Below, in pieces: positions 47,296 through 57,502 of a DNA stretch of 64,000 bases. Under the pieces are notes generated by a model that worked only from the letters and a program-made list of their open reading frames with translations, was not told the origin of the DNA and searched no databases. Origin of the DNA: a virus. The stretch is from the IMG/VR virus record IMGVR_UViG_3300050821_006071, positions 1 to 64,000 of that record; one strand, given 5' to 3'. The first letter of the stretch is position 1; every line of letters begins with the position of its first letter. The position numbers and the translations under genes were made by a program.

Positions 47296-47832
47296 TCAGG
47301 TGCTGACCCATTCGAGAGTCAAGAAGGCACCAGGGGCGATCGTGGTCGAGGTGGCGTTACCCGCAAAGGTAATCGTCACGAAGTCGGCGGGGTAGAGGTA
47401 CTGCCCGATGATGCCCGAGGCGCCGGGGCTAATCCCGACGGGTGCCCCGCCGTAGCAAAAACCCTCGCACCAAAAGGCGGTCACGCCTGAACCGGCGGGG
47501 TTGTTAGCCCCTGTCACAACGAACACGGCCGATGCTCCCGAAACGCCGTTCTGGCTTACGCCATACCGAACCTTATAGAAACCGGGGGTCTGTATCGTCA
47601 GCTGGGCGTTATGGGAGACAGACCACATGCCATCAGGGTCAAAATCTACTGTGTCGAAAGTAAGCGCTGTGTTGAGGCCCGACGGCAGGCTTTGCCCCGT
47701 GGCTACACAGTGAATCCTCGCCATCGGCTTGCCCATCAGGAACGTGCAAGCGCTTGTGAGCGCTTGCATGTCCGACAGCTGCGCTACGCTCCCAGCCGAC
47801 ATGGGGGTCAGCACGGGGATAGTCATTGACAT
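47296..47832 (-). CDS. Putative receptor-binding jelly-roll tail protein
   Basis: 178 aa. LTFDTVDFDPDGMWSVSHNA, LTIQTPGFYKVRYGVSQNG, and C-terminal TITFAGNATST form a C1q-like beta sandwich layout, as in the gene downstream. N-terminal short helix (QLSDMQALTSACTFLMG) may trimerise or attach to the tail. Confidence 0.65.
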   Translation of the reverse strand: MSMTIPVLTPMSAGSVAQLSDMQALTSACTFLMGKPMARIHCVATGQSLPSGLNTALTFDTVDFDPDGMWSVSHNAQLTIQTPGFYKVRYGVSQNGVSGASAVFVVTGANNPAGSGVTAFWCEGFCYGGAPVGISPGASGIIGQYLYPADFVTITFAGNATSTTIAPGAFLTLEWVST

Positions 47833-47839
47833 TTGCTGT

Positions 47840-50800
47840 TCACTTCGTGTAAGAAATGGTCAGTGTCCAAGTGGCAGGGGCACCCCAATCGGTGAGGTAC
47901 TGGAAACCGCCCGAGGTGTTGTCCCCGATGAACAGTGACGTGGCCGTGGTCGCGAACGCGTTAGCCCAAGAGAGCAGCCCGACGCTCTTTGCCTGGCCGA
48001 GCGAGAAGCCTACTTGCTGGCTGTTGATGTGATCCGTCGCGGAAGAGGGTGTTAGCGAGCTGCCCCACGACGTGCGGGTAGACCACCCGAGGATCAGCGT
48101 CCCCGACGTGTAGTACGTCAGGATGTTGGTGCATTGCAAGCTGACTGACGTGATGGTCGCGCCGGTTAGCGCCGTGCGCATCGCGGCATAAGGGAAAACG
48201 ACGAACCCGAATTGGCAGCCCGTTGTGTTCGGCTGGCCGATAATCCCGACCGGCGCCAGCCCTTGCTCAACGTCAGAGTTGGTCGCCCGCAATTGAGGCG
48301 TCCAACTAGACCACGTGCCGTAATAGGAATAGGTGGCGTTAGCCGTCCACGATGTGGCGTAGTGCCGCTTCGCGCTTGCCCCCGAGCTTGTGGCAGCGGG
48401 GCCGCTCGCCGGCAGTTGGGTGACCGAACCGCCCCCACCGAGGCTAGAATTGATCATCACCTGGTCATTGAGCGTGCCGTACCCGCACCACCGAAGGGAC
48501 ATCTGGGGAGCGCCAGTAAGGTTCTCTATTGTGTCGTTGCCGCCTTCGCTAGAGGTGGTGCATAGGGCTACCATGTCGCCCAGCCCGAGGTACACCTGCG
48601 TTGACGGGCAAACCGCCGTAGGTATGTTCCAGTTCTGCGTAGAGTGCTGCTCACCCACGGGGCAGACATAAGAGTTGACGGTGGTTGGGTTGGCTGTGCC
48701 TGCCGCAACGGCTTGCGCCGCTTGCTGTGCCACTGCGATATACCCCGTGCGCGTGCCAACGTCGCCTGACGACACGTTAAGGTACGGAATGCTTCCCATG
48801 ATCTCGTAATAGCCCGGAACCATGCACGTATACCAATTCGGGTACGCCGGCACGGCAGCGAATCCAGCGGCTGAATCGGTGTATATGGTGTCCCACACGA
48901 CCACGGGATTTACGTTGTTGCCCGTTGGAATCGTTTGGATGTGGTTATACAAGCCGGCTACCGCCAGCGGTGGATGCAAGGCCGTGGCCAAGGTGTCGTG
49001 CAACCCGCGTATTTCGAGGCTCCCTATAAACGAGCGGCTGTTGCCGCTCGGGTTGTTCAGGGAGTTCGGGCGCACGCGGAATGTGAGCATGATCGCACCC
49101 CATGCCACGCTGCCGGTATAGCCGCCCGAGAAGGCGTCTGTTGCCGCTGTCGAGCCTTGTTTCCAAAGCACGGACTCATACACAGAGCTGGGGTTGAAAT
49201 CGGCCCCGAGTGTCCAGCCGCCCGGAACGCCAACATCAAGCCCACCCGCGTTAGCGGCTAGGGTGACCTCAAGTTCATACGGTACCGCCATGGTGCCCGA
49301 GGTGACCGAGGCCGTAGCGCTCGTGCCCGATGCCGTGGTCACCTGATCGAGAGCTGACACGTTCTGTATGCCGATCAGGCTCATGGTGTACTGCTGACTT
49401 ACGGACATCGTGACAGGCACCGTGTCGGCTGCGTTCATTGGCGCGCAATTCGTCGCCACGAACACGTATTGCACATAGCCGCTCGGCAGGGTCACCGAGG
49501 ATGCCAGGGTGTATGTGTTCCCCTCGGTGTCTGGCCCTACGGTGATCGTTGAGGCGGCAGGACACATGATCTGGACTAGCAGCGCATCGCCCTGGTAGCT
49601 GCGCATGGTGCCGCTGTTGATGGCGATCGTCGCGCTAGTGCCCGAGGGTGCCAGCGTGCCGAGCCTGTAGATTCCCGTCGGCTTGGTGACGAACTGGGGT
49701 GGCCAGTAGGGTGAGCCAGCGTCGTGGCTGACATCCTTGCCGATGGCTTGCGGGGTTGAAAGGTCGGGCTGTGATATCCCGATTCGGGATGTTACCCCAA
49801 GCCTGCCGTAGACAGGATCTCCGGGTATCCAAGCTCGCTGGGTTGACACCGGCGATGTGTAGAACTGTAGGGTGTGGGTCTGTAGCCCGATGACCTCGGT
49901 AACCCCTTCGATGAACAGTTCATTGGCCCCGAGCAAGTTCGCGAACCCAGCCGGCTGGCCATTCTGAGCCGCGCCATACCGGGCGAATACCTGAGCAGCC
50001 GTAAAGGCCACGGGGGTTAGCGCGCATTGGCCGATGAGGCCTGTAAAGAAATCACCGCTGCCTCCGGGCAGCCCACCGATCGTGACAGTCTTGCCTACTG
50101 CCGCCGCAAGGGTGCCGCTCAGCGATGCGTTGCTAGCGAACTGGCCATCAACGTAAAGCGTGATGGTGGTGCCATTCCACGTTGCCGCCAAGTGGTGCCA
50201 GCCTGTCAGCGGCAGGACCGAGGCCGAGCAAGTGGCGAAGGTCGTGCCGTTGCCGAATGCCGCGCGTGGTGCGTTGGTCGAGAGGTACAGAGCGAAGCCA
50301 GCGTTGTCGCCACCCGAGGTGTTGGCGCTGGAATACAGGAAAACAGTGCCTGACAGGCTGACGCCATTGAGGTTGACCCAGCATTCGGCAGACCAGTTGC
50401 CACCGCCCGACGGGGCATAGGTTGATGTCAGGACCCCGCCAACGTTGCTGAGGTACGCACACGAAGGGGATGTCACCACGGGCGGTGGGCTTGCGCCGTA
50501 GGCGACCAACCCGCCTATGCTCGGGGTGAGGGTTCCGCCGTTGCCCGCCAGGTCGGCCCCGACGCCATCATCAAGCGCGTAGTAGCTCACGGGGCTGTAA
50601 GACAACACCATGGCGTCATAGGACAACAGCGACACCATGTTGTTGATGTCAATCGCGTAGAGCTGGCTAACGGTGAGGCCCGACAGAGAATCCAGCGTCA
50701 GAAGGTCAACCGTGAGCGAACCCATGATGAGCCGCTGAGCCGACCTCGTGTTTACCTGCCATGCCACGTTGTCATTGAGGCAAGGGTCGGGCCAGTAGTT

Positions 50801-53206
50801 ATAGGCAGGCAACCCTAGGTTGCTGAATGCGCGGTTCCACGTGATCAGGGGCAACGAGGTCGGACTCCCGACCGTACCGTTAGCGTAGGTCCCGTATTGG
50901 CTGTTGCTCGCTACGTTGGACCACGCGACGCCCTTTTGGTACGTTTGGGTGCTGACAGCGGCTTGGTTTACAAGGTACGTGTCTATGAGCTGGTAGTGGA
51001 GATCAGACGTGTAGGTGTCGGGCGGCAGGTTAACGTCTGGGCTGCGGTAGCCCATGCGCCAGTCACGCGTCGAGAATTGCAGCGTGCCGTTAGCCGGCAC
51101 GAACAGAAGCCCTTGCTCCGCCTGCTCATAGACTTGCATGGCGCTAAGCGCGTTTGAGCCTGAGATGTCAAAATAATCAGCCAGGGAGAGACCAGCGCTT
51201 TGCCCCACCAGGCCATTCCAAAATGACGGGATTCCCGCATACTGCCCGAGGGCCGCAACACAGTTGTCTGTGGTTTGCTCCCACATGCCATACTGGCCTA
51301 GCTGAAAATGCTGCTGTATCTCGGCCTTGGTCAACAGGCGTTGGTAGACGCTGACAAGAGAGATGTTCCCATACCAGCAACCGCAACCGCCGTATGCCCC
51401 GCCAACGGTGATGGTGTCAAACACCTGGCCGTTGGGGGTGAGGGTGAACGTCCCGTAATCGGTGTTGTCTAGGGTGAGGTCAACGGTGCCCGGAGTAGCC
51501 GGCGTGCCTCCCGTGATGCTCAACACGCAGTGATGAACCAGGGGTTTCGTTTCGCCGTTCACCAGCCCGGTGCTGACGATGTGTACTCCCGTCGGGAGTC
51601 CGCTGCCCGAGGCGCCCCAATTGACGTTAGAGAACCCTCCGGGTTGCGTCATGATGCCGGCGCTGAATACGGTGGTGAAACCGCCTATCGGGCAGAGGCC
51701 GGCAAAGATGTTGGCGTTCGTTCGGGTGCTGCCGAGGCCTATCGCCACGAATGGCCCCGTGTTGCTGTTGCTGAGCGGCCAGATGTTGGGATCTACGCTA
51801 AACCAGAATTCAATCGCGTAGTTGGCCCCGACTGACGTAGGGGCGATGAAGCCCGTTTGCGCGGTCAGCGAACCCGTGAGCGTGTAGCCAAGGCTGCCGA
51901 CAAAGGTATCCTGAAAACTGCCCGTGGTGATGACAGGAGTAAAGTACGCGCTGGCCAGCGGGGTGGAGTACGGCCCGACCATGACAGGGTCTAGTGCGTT
52001 AACCCCCGTGCTGACCACGTTACCGGGACCCCAGAATTCCGACTCGTCAGCCCTGCCAGGGCTTGACGCGTCGGCCAGGGTCTCAACGCCACCGTTAGAG
52101 TTGCGCCATGCGATCGAGGCACTGGCCGAGGTGGTAGAGGGTATGGCATGCAAGACCGGCCCGTTGTTGCCGCTGGTCTCGGCCGCATTCCCCAAGCTTC
52201 CCGCGTTGTTGGGGTCATCTAGTGCCCAATGCAGCCATGGGCTTGAGTTCAAGACGGCTTGCTTGGTCCAACACTGTAGATTCTGTTGTCGGCTGAGGGA
52301 CGCAAGCACGTCAGCGCATGTGATTGACGCTACATCCTCGGTGCCTGCCGTCGGAGAGATGGCATAATCTATCTCCGCTACAGGGCCATCAAAGCGCGTG
52401 TGCCAGACGCCGTTTTGGTCTGGGACGTTGATTTGGCACCTGGCACCAAGGCCGGGAGTACCACCATAGGTGACGATCGGGGAACCAGTGTTTCCAGGGG
52501 TAAACCACCCCGTATCGTTCTGCACATAAAATTGCGCTTGCCCTGCCGAGATTTCCGATATGCCATTTTGTCGGCCTCGGCCAACGCTGATGTTGTCGCT
52601 GTAGCGAACCCATGGCGTCATGTCGAGGAAGTCGCTGCCCGCTATGGACTGGGCTGAGAACGCGGGGTTAATCCAGTCAATCAGCACTTGCGCGGGCACT
52701 TGGGCCGCAAATTCGAGGTCAATCGCGAAGTACTCGTTTGCGAGCACGGTGGTTGCGACCCATACGGCAACCTTCATGTAGGCAGCGTTGGCAGGCGAGG
52801 TAACTGCCGCCACCTGGGATTGCCACACGTTGGCAACGGTCGCATTGACCTTGCCCCACGAGTCTGATATGTGGGTGTGGCCCGAGTCATACCAGCGCAC
52901 GCCAATGAATGCGTTGTGGCCAGCGGTGATGGTCAGAACCCCGCCTGACACGTCGTACCCCTTGCTAGGGGAGCAAGGGTAGAACCCGGTTGAGATGATG
53001 GAGTCGCCAATTGCAGTCGCCTGCCACATCAAGGCGTAAGAACCGCTCAGGGCGGCCGAGGCGACGAACCCGCCTCCCCCGTTCGTCCTGATGGGCGCGT
53101 TCGCATTGGTGTCGGCCGCCCACGTGAACCCCGTCGTTTCGAAGTCGGAATCGGCGAGAGTCAGGATGTTGCCCGGTAGGACGGATGGGGGAACGGTGTA
53201 CGTCAT
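47840..53206 (-). CDS. Large minor tail protein with LamG-like domains
   Basis: 1788 aa. N-terminal ~170 residues: carbohydrate-binding-like beta sandwich (ETTGFTWAADTNA). Residues ~180-330 resemble baseplate hub proteins (RYSDNISVGRGRQNGISEIS). A first LamG-like fold spans ~455-640 (YAIEFWFSVDPN; ISLVSVYQRLL) and a second ~910-1075 (WSAECWVNLNG; WHHLAATWNGTTITLYVDG). Further repeats and a C-terminal TNF-like part follow. It probably combines baseplate attachment and host glycan binding. Overlaps the tape measure start by 4 nt. Confidence 0.8.
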   Translation of the reverse strand: MTYTVPPSVLPGNILTLADSDFETTGFTWAADTNANAPIRTNGGGGFVASAALSGSYALMWQATAIGDSIISTGFYPCSPSKGYDVSGGVLTITAGHNAFIGVRWYDSGHTHISDSWGKVNATVANVWQSQVAAVTSPANAAYMKVAVWVATTVLANEYFAIDLEFAAQVPAQVLIDWINPAFSAQSIAGSDFLDMTPWVRYSDNISVGRGRQNGISEISAGQAQFYVQNDTGWFTPGNTGSPIVTYGGTPGLGARCQINVPDQNGVWHTRFDGPVAEIDYAISPTAGTEDVASITCADVLASLSRQQNLQCWTKQAVLNSSPWLHWALDDPNNAGSLGNAAETSGNNGPVLHAIPSTTSASASIAWRNSNGGVETLADASSPGRADESEFWGPGNVVSTGVNALDPVMVGPYSTPLASAYFTPVITTGSFQDTFVGSLGYTLTGSLTAQTGFIAPTSVGANYAIEFWFSVDPNIWPLSNSNTGPFVAIGLGSTRTNANIFAGLCPIGGFTTVFSAGIMTQPGGFSNVNWGASGSGLPTGVHIVSTGLVNGETKPLVHHCVLSITGGTPATPGTVDLTLDNTDYGTFTLTPNGQVFDTITVGGAYGGCGCWYGNISLVSVYQRLLTKAEIQQHFQLGQYGMWEQTTDNCVAALGQYAGIPSFWNGLVGQSAGLSLADYFDISGSNALSAMQVYEQAEQGLLFVPANGTLQFSTRDWRMGYRSPDVNLPPDTYTSDLHYQLIDTYLVNQAAVSTQTYQKGVAWSNVASNSQYGTYANGTVGSPTSLPLITWNRAFSNLGLPAYNYWPDPCLNDNVAWQVNTRSAQRLIMGSLTVDLLTLDSLSGLTVSQLYAIDINNMVSLLSYDAMVLSYSPVSYYALDDGVGADLAGNGGTLTPSIGGLVAYGASPPPVVTSPSCAYLSNVGGVLTSTYAPSGGGNWSAECWVNLNGVSLSGTVFLYSSANTSGGDNAGFALYLSTNAPRAAFGNGTTFATCSASVLPLTGWHHLAATWNGTTITLYVDGQFASNASLSGTLAAAVGKTVTIGGLPGGSGDFFTGLIGQCALTPVAFTAAQVFARYGAAQNGQPAGFANLLGANELFIEGVTEVIGLQTHTLQFYTSPVSTQRAWIPGDPVYGRLGVTSRIGISQPDLSTPQAIGKDVSHDAGSPYWPPQFVTKPTGIYRLGTLAPSGTSATIAINSGTMRSYQGDALLVQIMCPAASTITVGPDTEGNTYTLASSVTLPSGYVQYVFVATNCAPMNAADTVPVTMSVSQQYTMSLIGIQNVSALDQVTTASGTSATASVTSGTMAVPYELEVTLAANAGGLDVGVPGGWTLGADFNPSSVYESVLWKQGSTAATDAFSGGYTGSVAWGAIMLTFRVRPNSLNNPSGNSRSFIGSLEIRGLHDTLATALHPPLAVAGLYNHIQTIPTGNNVNPVVVWDTIYTDSAAGFAAVPAYPNWYTCMVPGYYEIMGSIPYLNVSSGDVGTRTGYIAVAQQAAQAVAAGTANPTTVNSYVCPVGEQHSTQNWNIPTAVCPSTQVYLGLGDMVALCTTSSEGGNDTIENLTGAPQMSLRWCGYGTLNDQVMINSSLGGGGSVTQLPASGPAATSSGASAKRHYATSWTANATYSYYGTWSSWTPQLRATNSDVEQGLAPVGIIGQPNTTGCQFGFVVFPYAAMRTALTGATITSVSLQCTNILTYYTSGTLILGWSTRTSWGSSLTPSSATDHINSQQVGFSLGQAKSVGLLSWANAFATTATSLFIGDNTSGGFQYLTDWGAPATWTLTISYTK

Positions 53207-56200
53207 GATAGCCCTAGTGGTTTATTTCCCATGTGCTTCTTAAGGACCCTAAGTTGCTGCCAAACCTCACGCGCGACTTCATCTGGGCTGTTGGACGGGT
53301 GGGCATAGACATTAACGATAACGGAACCTGAATCAGGCACAGCTTGGGCGGCGTTCCCGCCGCTTACTGCTGAAACCGCGTTCTGGACCTTGGCCCCTAT
53401 GGCGGCCCCAGCGGAAGTCAGAAGCCCCGGAATGCTGGCACCAATGGCCGACAAGAAGCCCTTACCGGGTTTCCAGCCGGTTGTTAGTCCTTGGAGGAAT
53501 CCAGACATGATGGCTACACCATGCGGCACAAGCAATTGTGCATCGTGGTCAAGCGGCCCCTTGAGGGAACTGATAATCCCTCCCAATGACTTCAGCCAAG
53601 ACGCAGGGCCGCTGTTCCACATGGCCTTCAGGCCATTCCAGAGGCCGTTTATGATTGACGCTCCGATGTTGTAAAGCAGCCTGCTAAGATCCCCTATCGC
53701 TCCCGTGATCAGGCCGCCAATGCCCTTGAAAAATCCGACGATGGTATTCCACGAGCTTTTTACCGCAGCGTAGACGGAGTTCCATGCGTTTTTGAGCACC
53801 CCCTCAACCACAGCGAGGGATGTATTGAACACGCCGGTTAGCGCGCTCCACCAGGTTGTGAAGAATGCCTTGATCGCATTCCAGACCTGAGACGCGACTA
53901 GCTTAACCTCGGCCCACGCTCGGCCCCATTTTCCGGTAACCAAGTCTATGCCAACGGTGAATATCCCGACTAGTACATCCCACCCTACTTTCAGGATGAG
54001 CTTTACGGCGGCCCAGGTGACTTTCAGGGCATCAACTACGATCGCCCATCCAATCTTCCAAACACCGACTAGCACGTCGCCCGCGACTTGGAATATCGCC
54101 GTGAGGATTGCCCACCCGACGCGCGCCGACGCTGTGATGACATCCCAGGCAGCGCGGAAAAGGGTGGTGGCCACGAGCCACAATACGCGCCAGGTCCCCA
54201 GTACCACCGTGCTGCCGACGCTGAATGCAACCTTGAGGACTTCCCAATCGAATTTCACCAGGGCGGCTACCACGTCCCAGACAGCATGGAACACAGCGGA
54301 TATTCCGGCCCACAGAATACGCCATTCGTCCTGAACAATGGCGCTGCCCACGTGGAACGCAGTTCGCAGGATGTCCCAGCCGGCCTTTGCCACGTTCACG
54401 ACCACGTCCCAAGTGGAGTGGAGCACGGCGGTCATTCCTGCCCACAGATCATGCCAGATCTGCTTAATGGTGTCGCCGTTTGTTTTCCACCACGAGTCGA
54501 AGCTACTTGAGACAAAGGTCTTGATCTTGTCGAATTCACGGATGGCCGGGCCTGCTAGGTCATCCCACACGCGGCTGAAGGTGGTGGCAATATAGTTCTT
54601 GACCTTGTCGAATTCCTGAATTACGGGGCCGGCGAAGTCGGCGAAAAGCCTCGTCACTTGCTGCCAGTGGGTGACGATGAGTGCGACAGCAATGCCAATC
54701 GGCCCGGTAAGGATGCCTATCAAGAGTGGCCAGTTGTGCTTTACCCAGTTAAAAGCAAAGTCAACGGCAACCAAGATGTCGTGCCATACGGCTATCCAGA
54801 AGTCGCGAAATGCGGCACTGTGCTCCCAAAGCATTACGAAACCAGCCACGAGGGCAACGATTCCGATTATTATAAGCCCTATTGGGTTGGCGAGGAATGC
54901 GAGGTTTAGCCCTTCTTGGGCTACTGTCGCTTCCTCGGTCGCTACCGTCTCGACCTCTTGGGCAGCAAACAGCGCGAGGAACTTGCTAACCATCTCGGTT
55001 GCAAAGACGACAACTTTCTTGCCAGACTTCCACAACACCTCGAAACCCTCGGCCGCGCCTTTGACGCCATCTTCCAGCTTCTTCAGCGCAAAGCCCGCGA
55101 GGACCGTCCCGATAATGCCTCCGAGAATTCCCGCAACAGCGGCGTTCCTCTGGAGTACCTGCATAAAGGAATTGAGGCCCTTCATGACGGCCAGGGCGGC
55201 CGGGAGAAGTTTTATCCCGAGGCTTATGACCAGTGCGTCAGCGCCGGCCTTGAGGTCGGCGAACTGCTGTGCCGATGTCTTGTTTGTCGCGTCCCAAGCT
55301 GCTCCGAAGCTCTTCGCGCCGTCGGTCAGAACCTTTTGCTTGGAATCCAGTCGGGCAACTTGGTCAATAAGTACGGCAATCCCAGCACCAGCCTTTTTCC
55401 CAAAAAGCTCGGTGACGATTGCCCCTGTTTCAGTCGAGGTAATCCCCGCTGCCTTCATCCGCTGGACGAGAAGGTTTATCGTCGCAACTGTGCCGTGTAG
55501 GCTCTGGTATTTTCCCAGCTCGCCAATCGATAGCCCGAGTTCTTTCAGAGCCGGTCCAGCCGTCTTAGCCTGAACGGCTATGGATTGGACCGATACCCGT
55601 AGCTGGGTGCCCGCCATGGCACCCCTGATATTGTTGTCGCCAAAGGTAGCGAGAATGGCGCCTACGTCGTTTAGCGTTGATCCATATATTTTAACGTTGC
55701 TCAGGAATCCAGTGCCCAAAGCATCGGAAAGATCCTGCATCGTCATATCGCCGGCGCCCACGGTCGCGTTAAGCGCGCCCATTGCGGACTGATAATTCTG
55801 CACGCCCGGAATACCACTCGCGATGGCAGCGCCAAGGGCATTCGTAACATCAACGAGATTTGCGCCACCGACCCTAGCACCCTCGGCCGCAATCTTCACG
55901 GCGAGAAGCATCTGAGGCCCAGTGCCGCCAATTGAGGCCATGCTGCTGGCGACGTGGTAGAAAGCCTCGGCCAGTGAATCCGGATTTTCTCCGATTTGCC
56001 CGGCTAGCGCGAGAATCTGGGGGGTCATCGTGTTCAGCTGAGCCTGTGTCAGGCCAGCCTGTGTATGGATGCGCTCCATAGCCGCATTGAACCCGGAGGC
56101 TTTATAAATGCCGATGCCCAGTACAGCGCCGATGCCAACTAGCGCCGGCAACAGCAACCCGTTGAGCTTTGACCCAAAACCGCCGGCCTTGGCGCCTTCA

Positions 56201-56508
56201 TCCTCCAAGGTGGTGCTGACCCTGGCGCCCGATGCCGCTAGGGCATCGGACTCTGCGGTAATTTTTGTCAGATCCCCTGTTGTCCCCGACATGTTAACCC
56301 GGACGGTTGCACCCTTATCGGTGATCGCCTTGATCTCCGCTTCGAGTGCAGCGAGCTTTTCCTCGGTGATGTCTCCGCCGATGAGGTTAACCCTGACGAC
56401 TGCATCACCGGTAAGCTTGTCTTTGCTTGCGCCGAGCTTTGACATCCCGGAAATAGCACTGTCAATACCACTCGTGAGAACGGCCATGCGCACGGTTTTA
56501 GTTGGCAT
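53203..56508 (-). CDS. Tape measure protein
   Basis: 1101 aa. N-terminal ~120 residues of short coiled-coil/beta (SKLGASKDKLTGD), then the phage_min_tail core (MERIHTQAGLTQAQLNTM, FYHVASSMASIG, VDVTNALGAAIASGIPG, GTGFLSNVKIYGSTLNDVGA). Hydrophobic segments around 440-580 (AAVAGILGGIIGTVLAGF; LIIIGIVALVAGFVMLW) are followed by many ~35-residue Trp-rich repeats (HDLWAGMTAVLHSTWDVVV...). Length predicts a tail of roughly 160-170 nm. Follows the tail chaperone pair. Confidence 0.93.
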   Translation of the reverse strand: MPTKTVRMAVLTSGIDSAISGMSKLGASKDKLTGDAVVRVNLIGGDITEEKLAALEAEIKAITDKGATVRVNMSGTTGDLTKITAESDALAASGARVSTTLEDEGAKAGGFGSKLNGLLLPALVGIGAVLGIGIYKASGFNAAMERIHTQAGLTQAQLNTMTPQILALAGQIGENPDSLAEAFYHVASSMASIGGTGPQMLLAVKIAAEGARVGGANLVDVTNALGAAIASGIPGVQNYQSAMGALNATVGAGDMTMQDLSDALGTGFLSNVKIYGSTLNDVGAILATFGDNNIRGAMAGTQLRVSVQSIAVQAKTAGPALKELGLSIGELGKYQSLHGTVATINLLVQRMKAAGITSTETGAIVTELFGKKAGAGIAVLIDQVARLDSKQKVLTDGAKSFGAAWDATNKTSAQQFADLKAGADALVISLGIKLLPAALAVMKGLNSFMQVLQRNAAVAGILGGIIGTVLAGFALKKLEDGVKGAAEGFEVLWKSGKKVVVFATEMVSKFLALFAAQEVETVATEEATVAQEGLNLAFLANPIGLIIIGIVALVAGFVMLWEHSAAFRDFWIAVWHDILVAVDFAFNWVKHNWPLLIGILTGPIGIAVALIVTHWQQVTRLFADFAGPVIQEFDKVKNYIATTFSRVWDDLAGPAIREFDKIKTFVSSSFDSWWKTNGDTIKQIWHDLWAGMTAVLHSTWDVVVNVAKAGWDILRTAFHVGSAIVQDEWRILWAGISAVFHAVWDVVAALVKFDWEVLKVAFSVGSTVVLGTWRVLWLVATTLFRAAWDVITASARVGWAILTAIFQVAGDVLVGVWKIGWAIVVDALKVTWAAVKLILKVGWDVLVGIFTVGIDLVTGKWGRAWAEVKLVASQVWNAIKAFFTTWWSALTGVFNTSLAVVEGVLKNAWNSVYAAVKSSWNTIVGFFKGIGGLITGAIGDLSRLLYNIGASIINGLWNGLKAMWNSGPASWLKSLGGIISSLKGPLDHDAQLLVPHGVAIMSGFLQGLTTGWKPGKGFLSAIGASIPGLLTSAGAAIGAKVQNAVSAVSGGNAAQAVPDSGSVIVNVYAHPSNSPDEVAREVWQQLRVLKKHMGNKPLGLS

Positions 56509-56985
56509 CGTTGGCCCGTTCTACTTCCTTGATGTAAGCGTCTATTCCCAATATGAGCTGATAGAAATCAGAGACGCGTAGGCCGTCAATATCAGAGGGG
56601 GCGACATGGCACAAATGCGCAAGCTGGAAAAGGTACCGCTGCCTTACATCCGCTATGTCGGAGTCGAGCAACCTCTGAACGTCGTAATTCGGGCGGCTAA
56701 GTCTTTTGGGGTCTCTGCTTCTTGCTCGGTGGTGGCTGCTTTCGCCACGGCCTCGGCAAACTTGATGGCCGGGAAATCGATGCGATCGATGTCAATCCCT
56801 GTGTCGCCGCTTTGTACCCGCATGAGCCAGTAAACGGCTACCAACGCGTCAGGGTCTAGCTCATTTAGCCCCTCGGAGAGTCCCTTAAGGGTCAGTTGGC
56901 GGTGTACCTTGATGACCTTGGCTTGAGCCACGGTAATATCGTCAAGGTCCAAGGTGTACTCGCGGCCTTCAAAGTCAATGTTCAT
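56498..56985 (-). CDS. Tail assembly chaperone, -1 frameshift product (gpGT-like)
   Basis: The upstream frame is read to CCA AAA (codons 93-94) and then slips back one base. It continues RLSRPNYDVQRLLDSDIADV and ends DAYIKEVERANDAN, about 163 aa. The second frame has no independent start. It precedes the tape measure, as GT does in lambda. The product binds the tape measure and recruits tail tube subunits. Confidence 0.8.
56653..56985 (-). CDS. Tail assembly chaperone, unshifted product (gpG-like)
   Basis: 110 aa: MNIDFEGREYTLDLDDITVA, YWLMRVQSGDTGIDIDRIDF; acidic with a C-terminal helical part. The classic small G protein. Most ribosomes stop at 56653; a minority shift at the heptamer. Confidence 0.85.
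   Translation of the reverse strand: MNIDFEGREYTLDLDDITVAQAKVIKVHRQLTLKGLSEGLNELDPDALVAVYWLMRVQSGDTGIDIDRIDFPAIKFAEAVAKAATTEQEAETPKDLAARITTFRGCSTPT
56704..56710 (-). promoter_or_regulatory. Canonical -1 slippery heptamer
   Basis: C CCA AAA read in the zero frame (X XXY YYZ), located 52-58 nt before the zero-frame stop, exactly between the G and GT frames. Position and phase match programmed frameshifting of long-tailed phages. Confidence 0.88.
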
Positions 56986-56996
56986 TGCAACGCCTC

Positions 56997-57407
56997 TTAC
57001 AAATCAAGTTCCTTGCACCAATCATCAATGATGGCGCTAAAGGCCTCAGCGGCTGCATCGCCGGCTGAGGCAATTGCTTCTTCAAGAAATGGCTTATGTG
57101 GTTGCTTGGCCCAATGCCATTTACCACGGTCGCCGCTGGCAAACACGGGGTGCCAAGAGCCGTTTTCAAACGGGGCACCGTTGGGGGCCGACTCTCCGCC
57201 GGCCACGATAAAGACCTCGGTGGTACCGCCCATGATCCTGACGCTTGCGGGAATCCGTTTAGAGAATCCGCCTGAGATGCCGCGTGCGGCATCGGCCAGG
57301 ATCTGAGCGGCTTCCCTTAGTCGGGCGGCTACCGCCCGCTTGAGTGCCGGCGTTGATGCCGCGCGGTACGTGGCTAGCTGGGAACTGGTTACCTGGGTGA
57401 CACTCAC
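56997..57407 (-). CDS. Tail-associated minor protein (HK97 gp10-like)
   Basis: 136 aa from GTG 57407 (longer frame to 57548 overlaps the tail tube gene). LKRAVAARLREAAQILADAA, SKRIPASVRIMGGTTEVFIV and ENGSWHPVF, then GKWHWAKQPHKPFLEEAI match the HK97-gp10 tail-completion pattern. Order relative to tail tube and chaperone is unusual but plausible. Confidence 0.65.
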   Translation of the reverse strand: MSVTQVTSSQLATYRAASTPALKRAVAARLREAAQILADAARGISGGFSKRIPASVRIMGGTTEVFIVAGGESAPNGAPFENGSWHPVFASGDRGKWHWAKQPHKPFLEEAIASAGDAAAEAFSAIIDDWCKELDL

Positions 57408-57502
57408 CGGAGGAACACCCCTAGACAGGGCAGAGAGGCCCCTAGGGGGCACTGTGGGCAGTACCCCGTACGGGCGCGTAAGGGCTGAGGTTTGCCGACG
57501 CC
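57408..57502 (-). other. Gap between tail tube and gp10-like genes
   Basis: 95 nt with a GGGGTG-rich stretch and inverted CTAGACAGG/CCCCTAGGGGG elements (CCCCTAGGGG near 57437-57448). It could be part of a longer N-terminus of the neighbouring protein. Confidence 0.3.

Noticed and set aside
54671-55573. 300-aa rightward open frame within the tape measure gene
   Set aside because: Antisense shadow; composition unnatural and the opposite frame is a clear tape measure protein.
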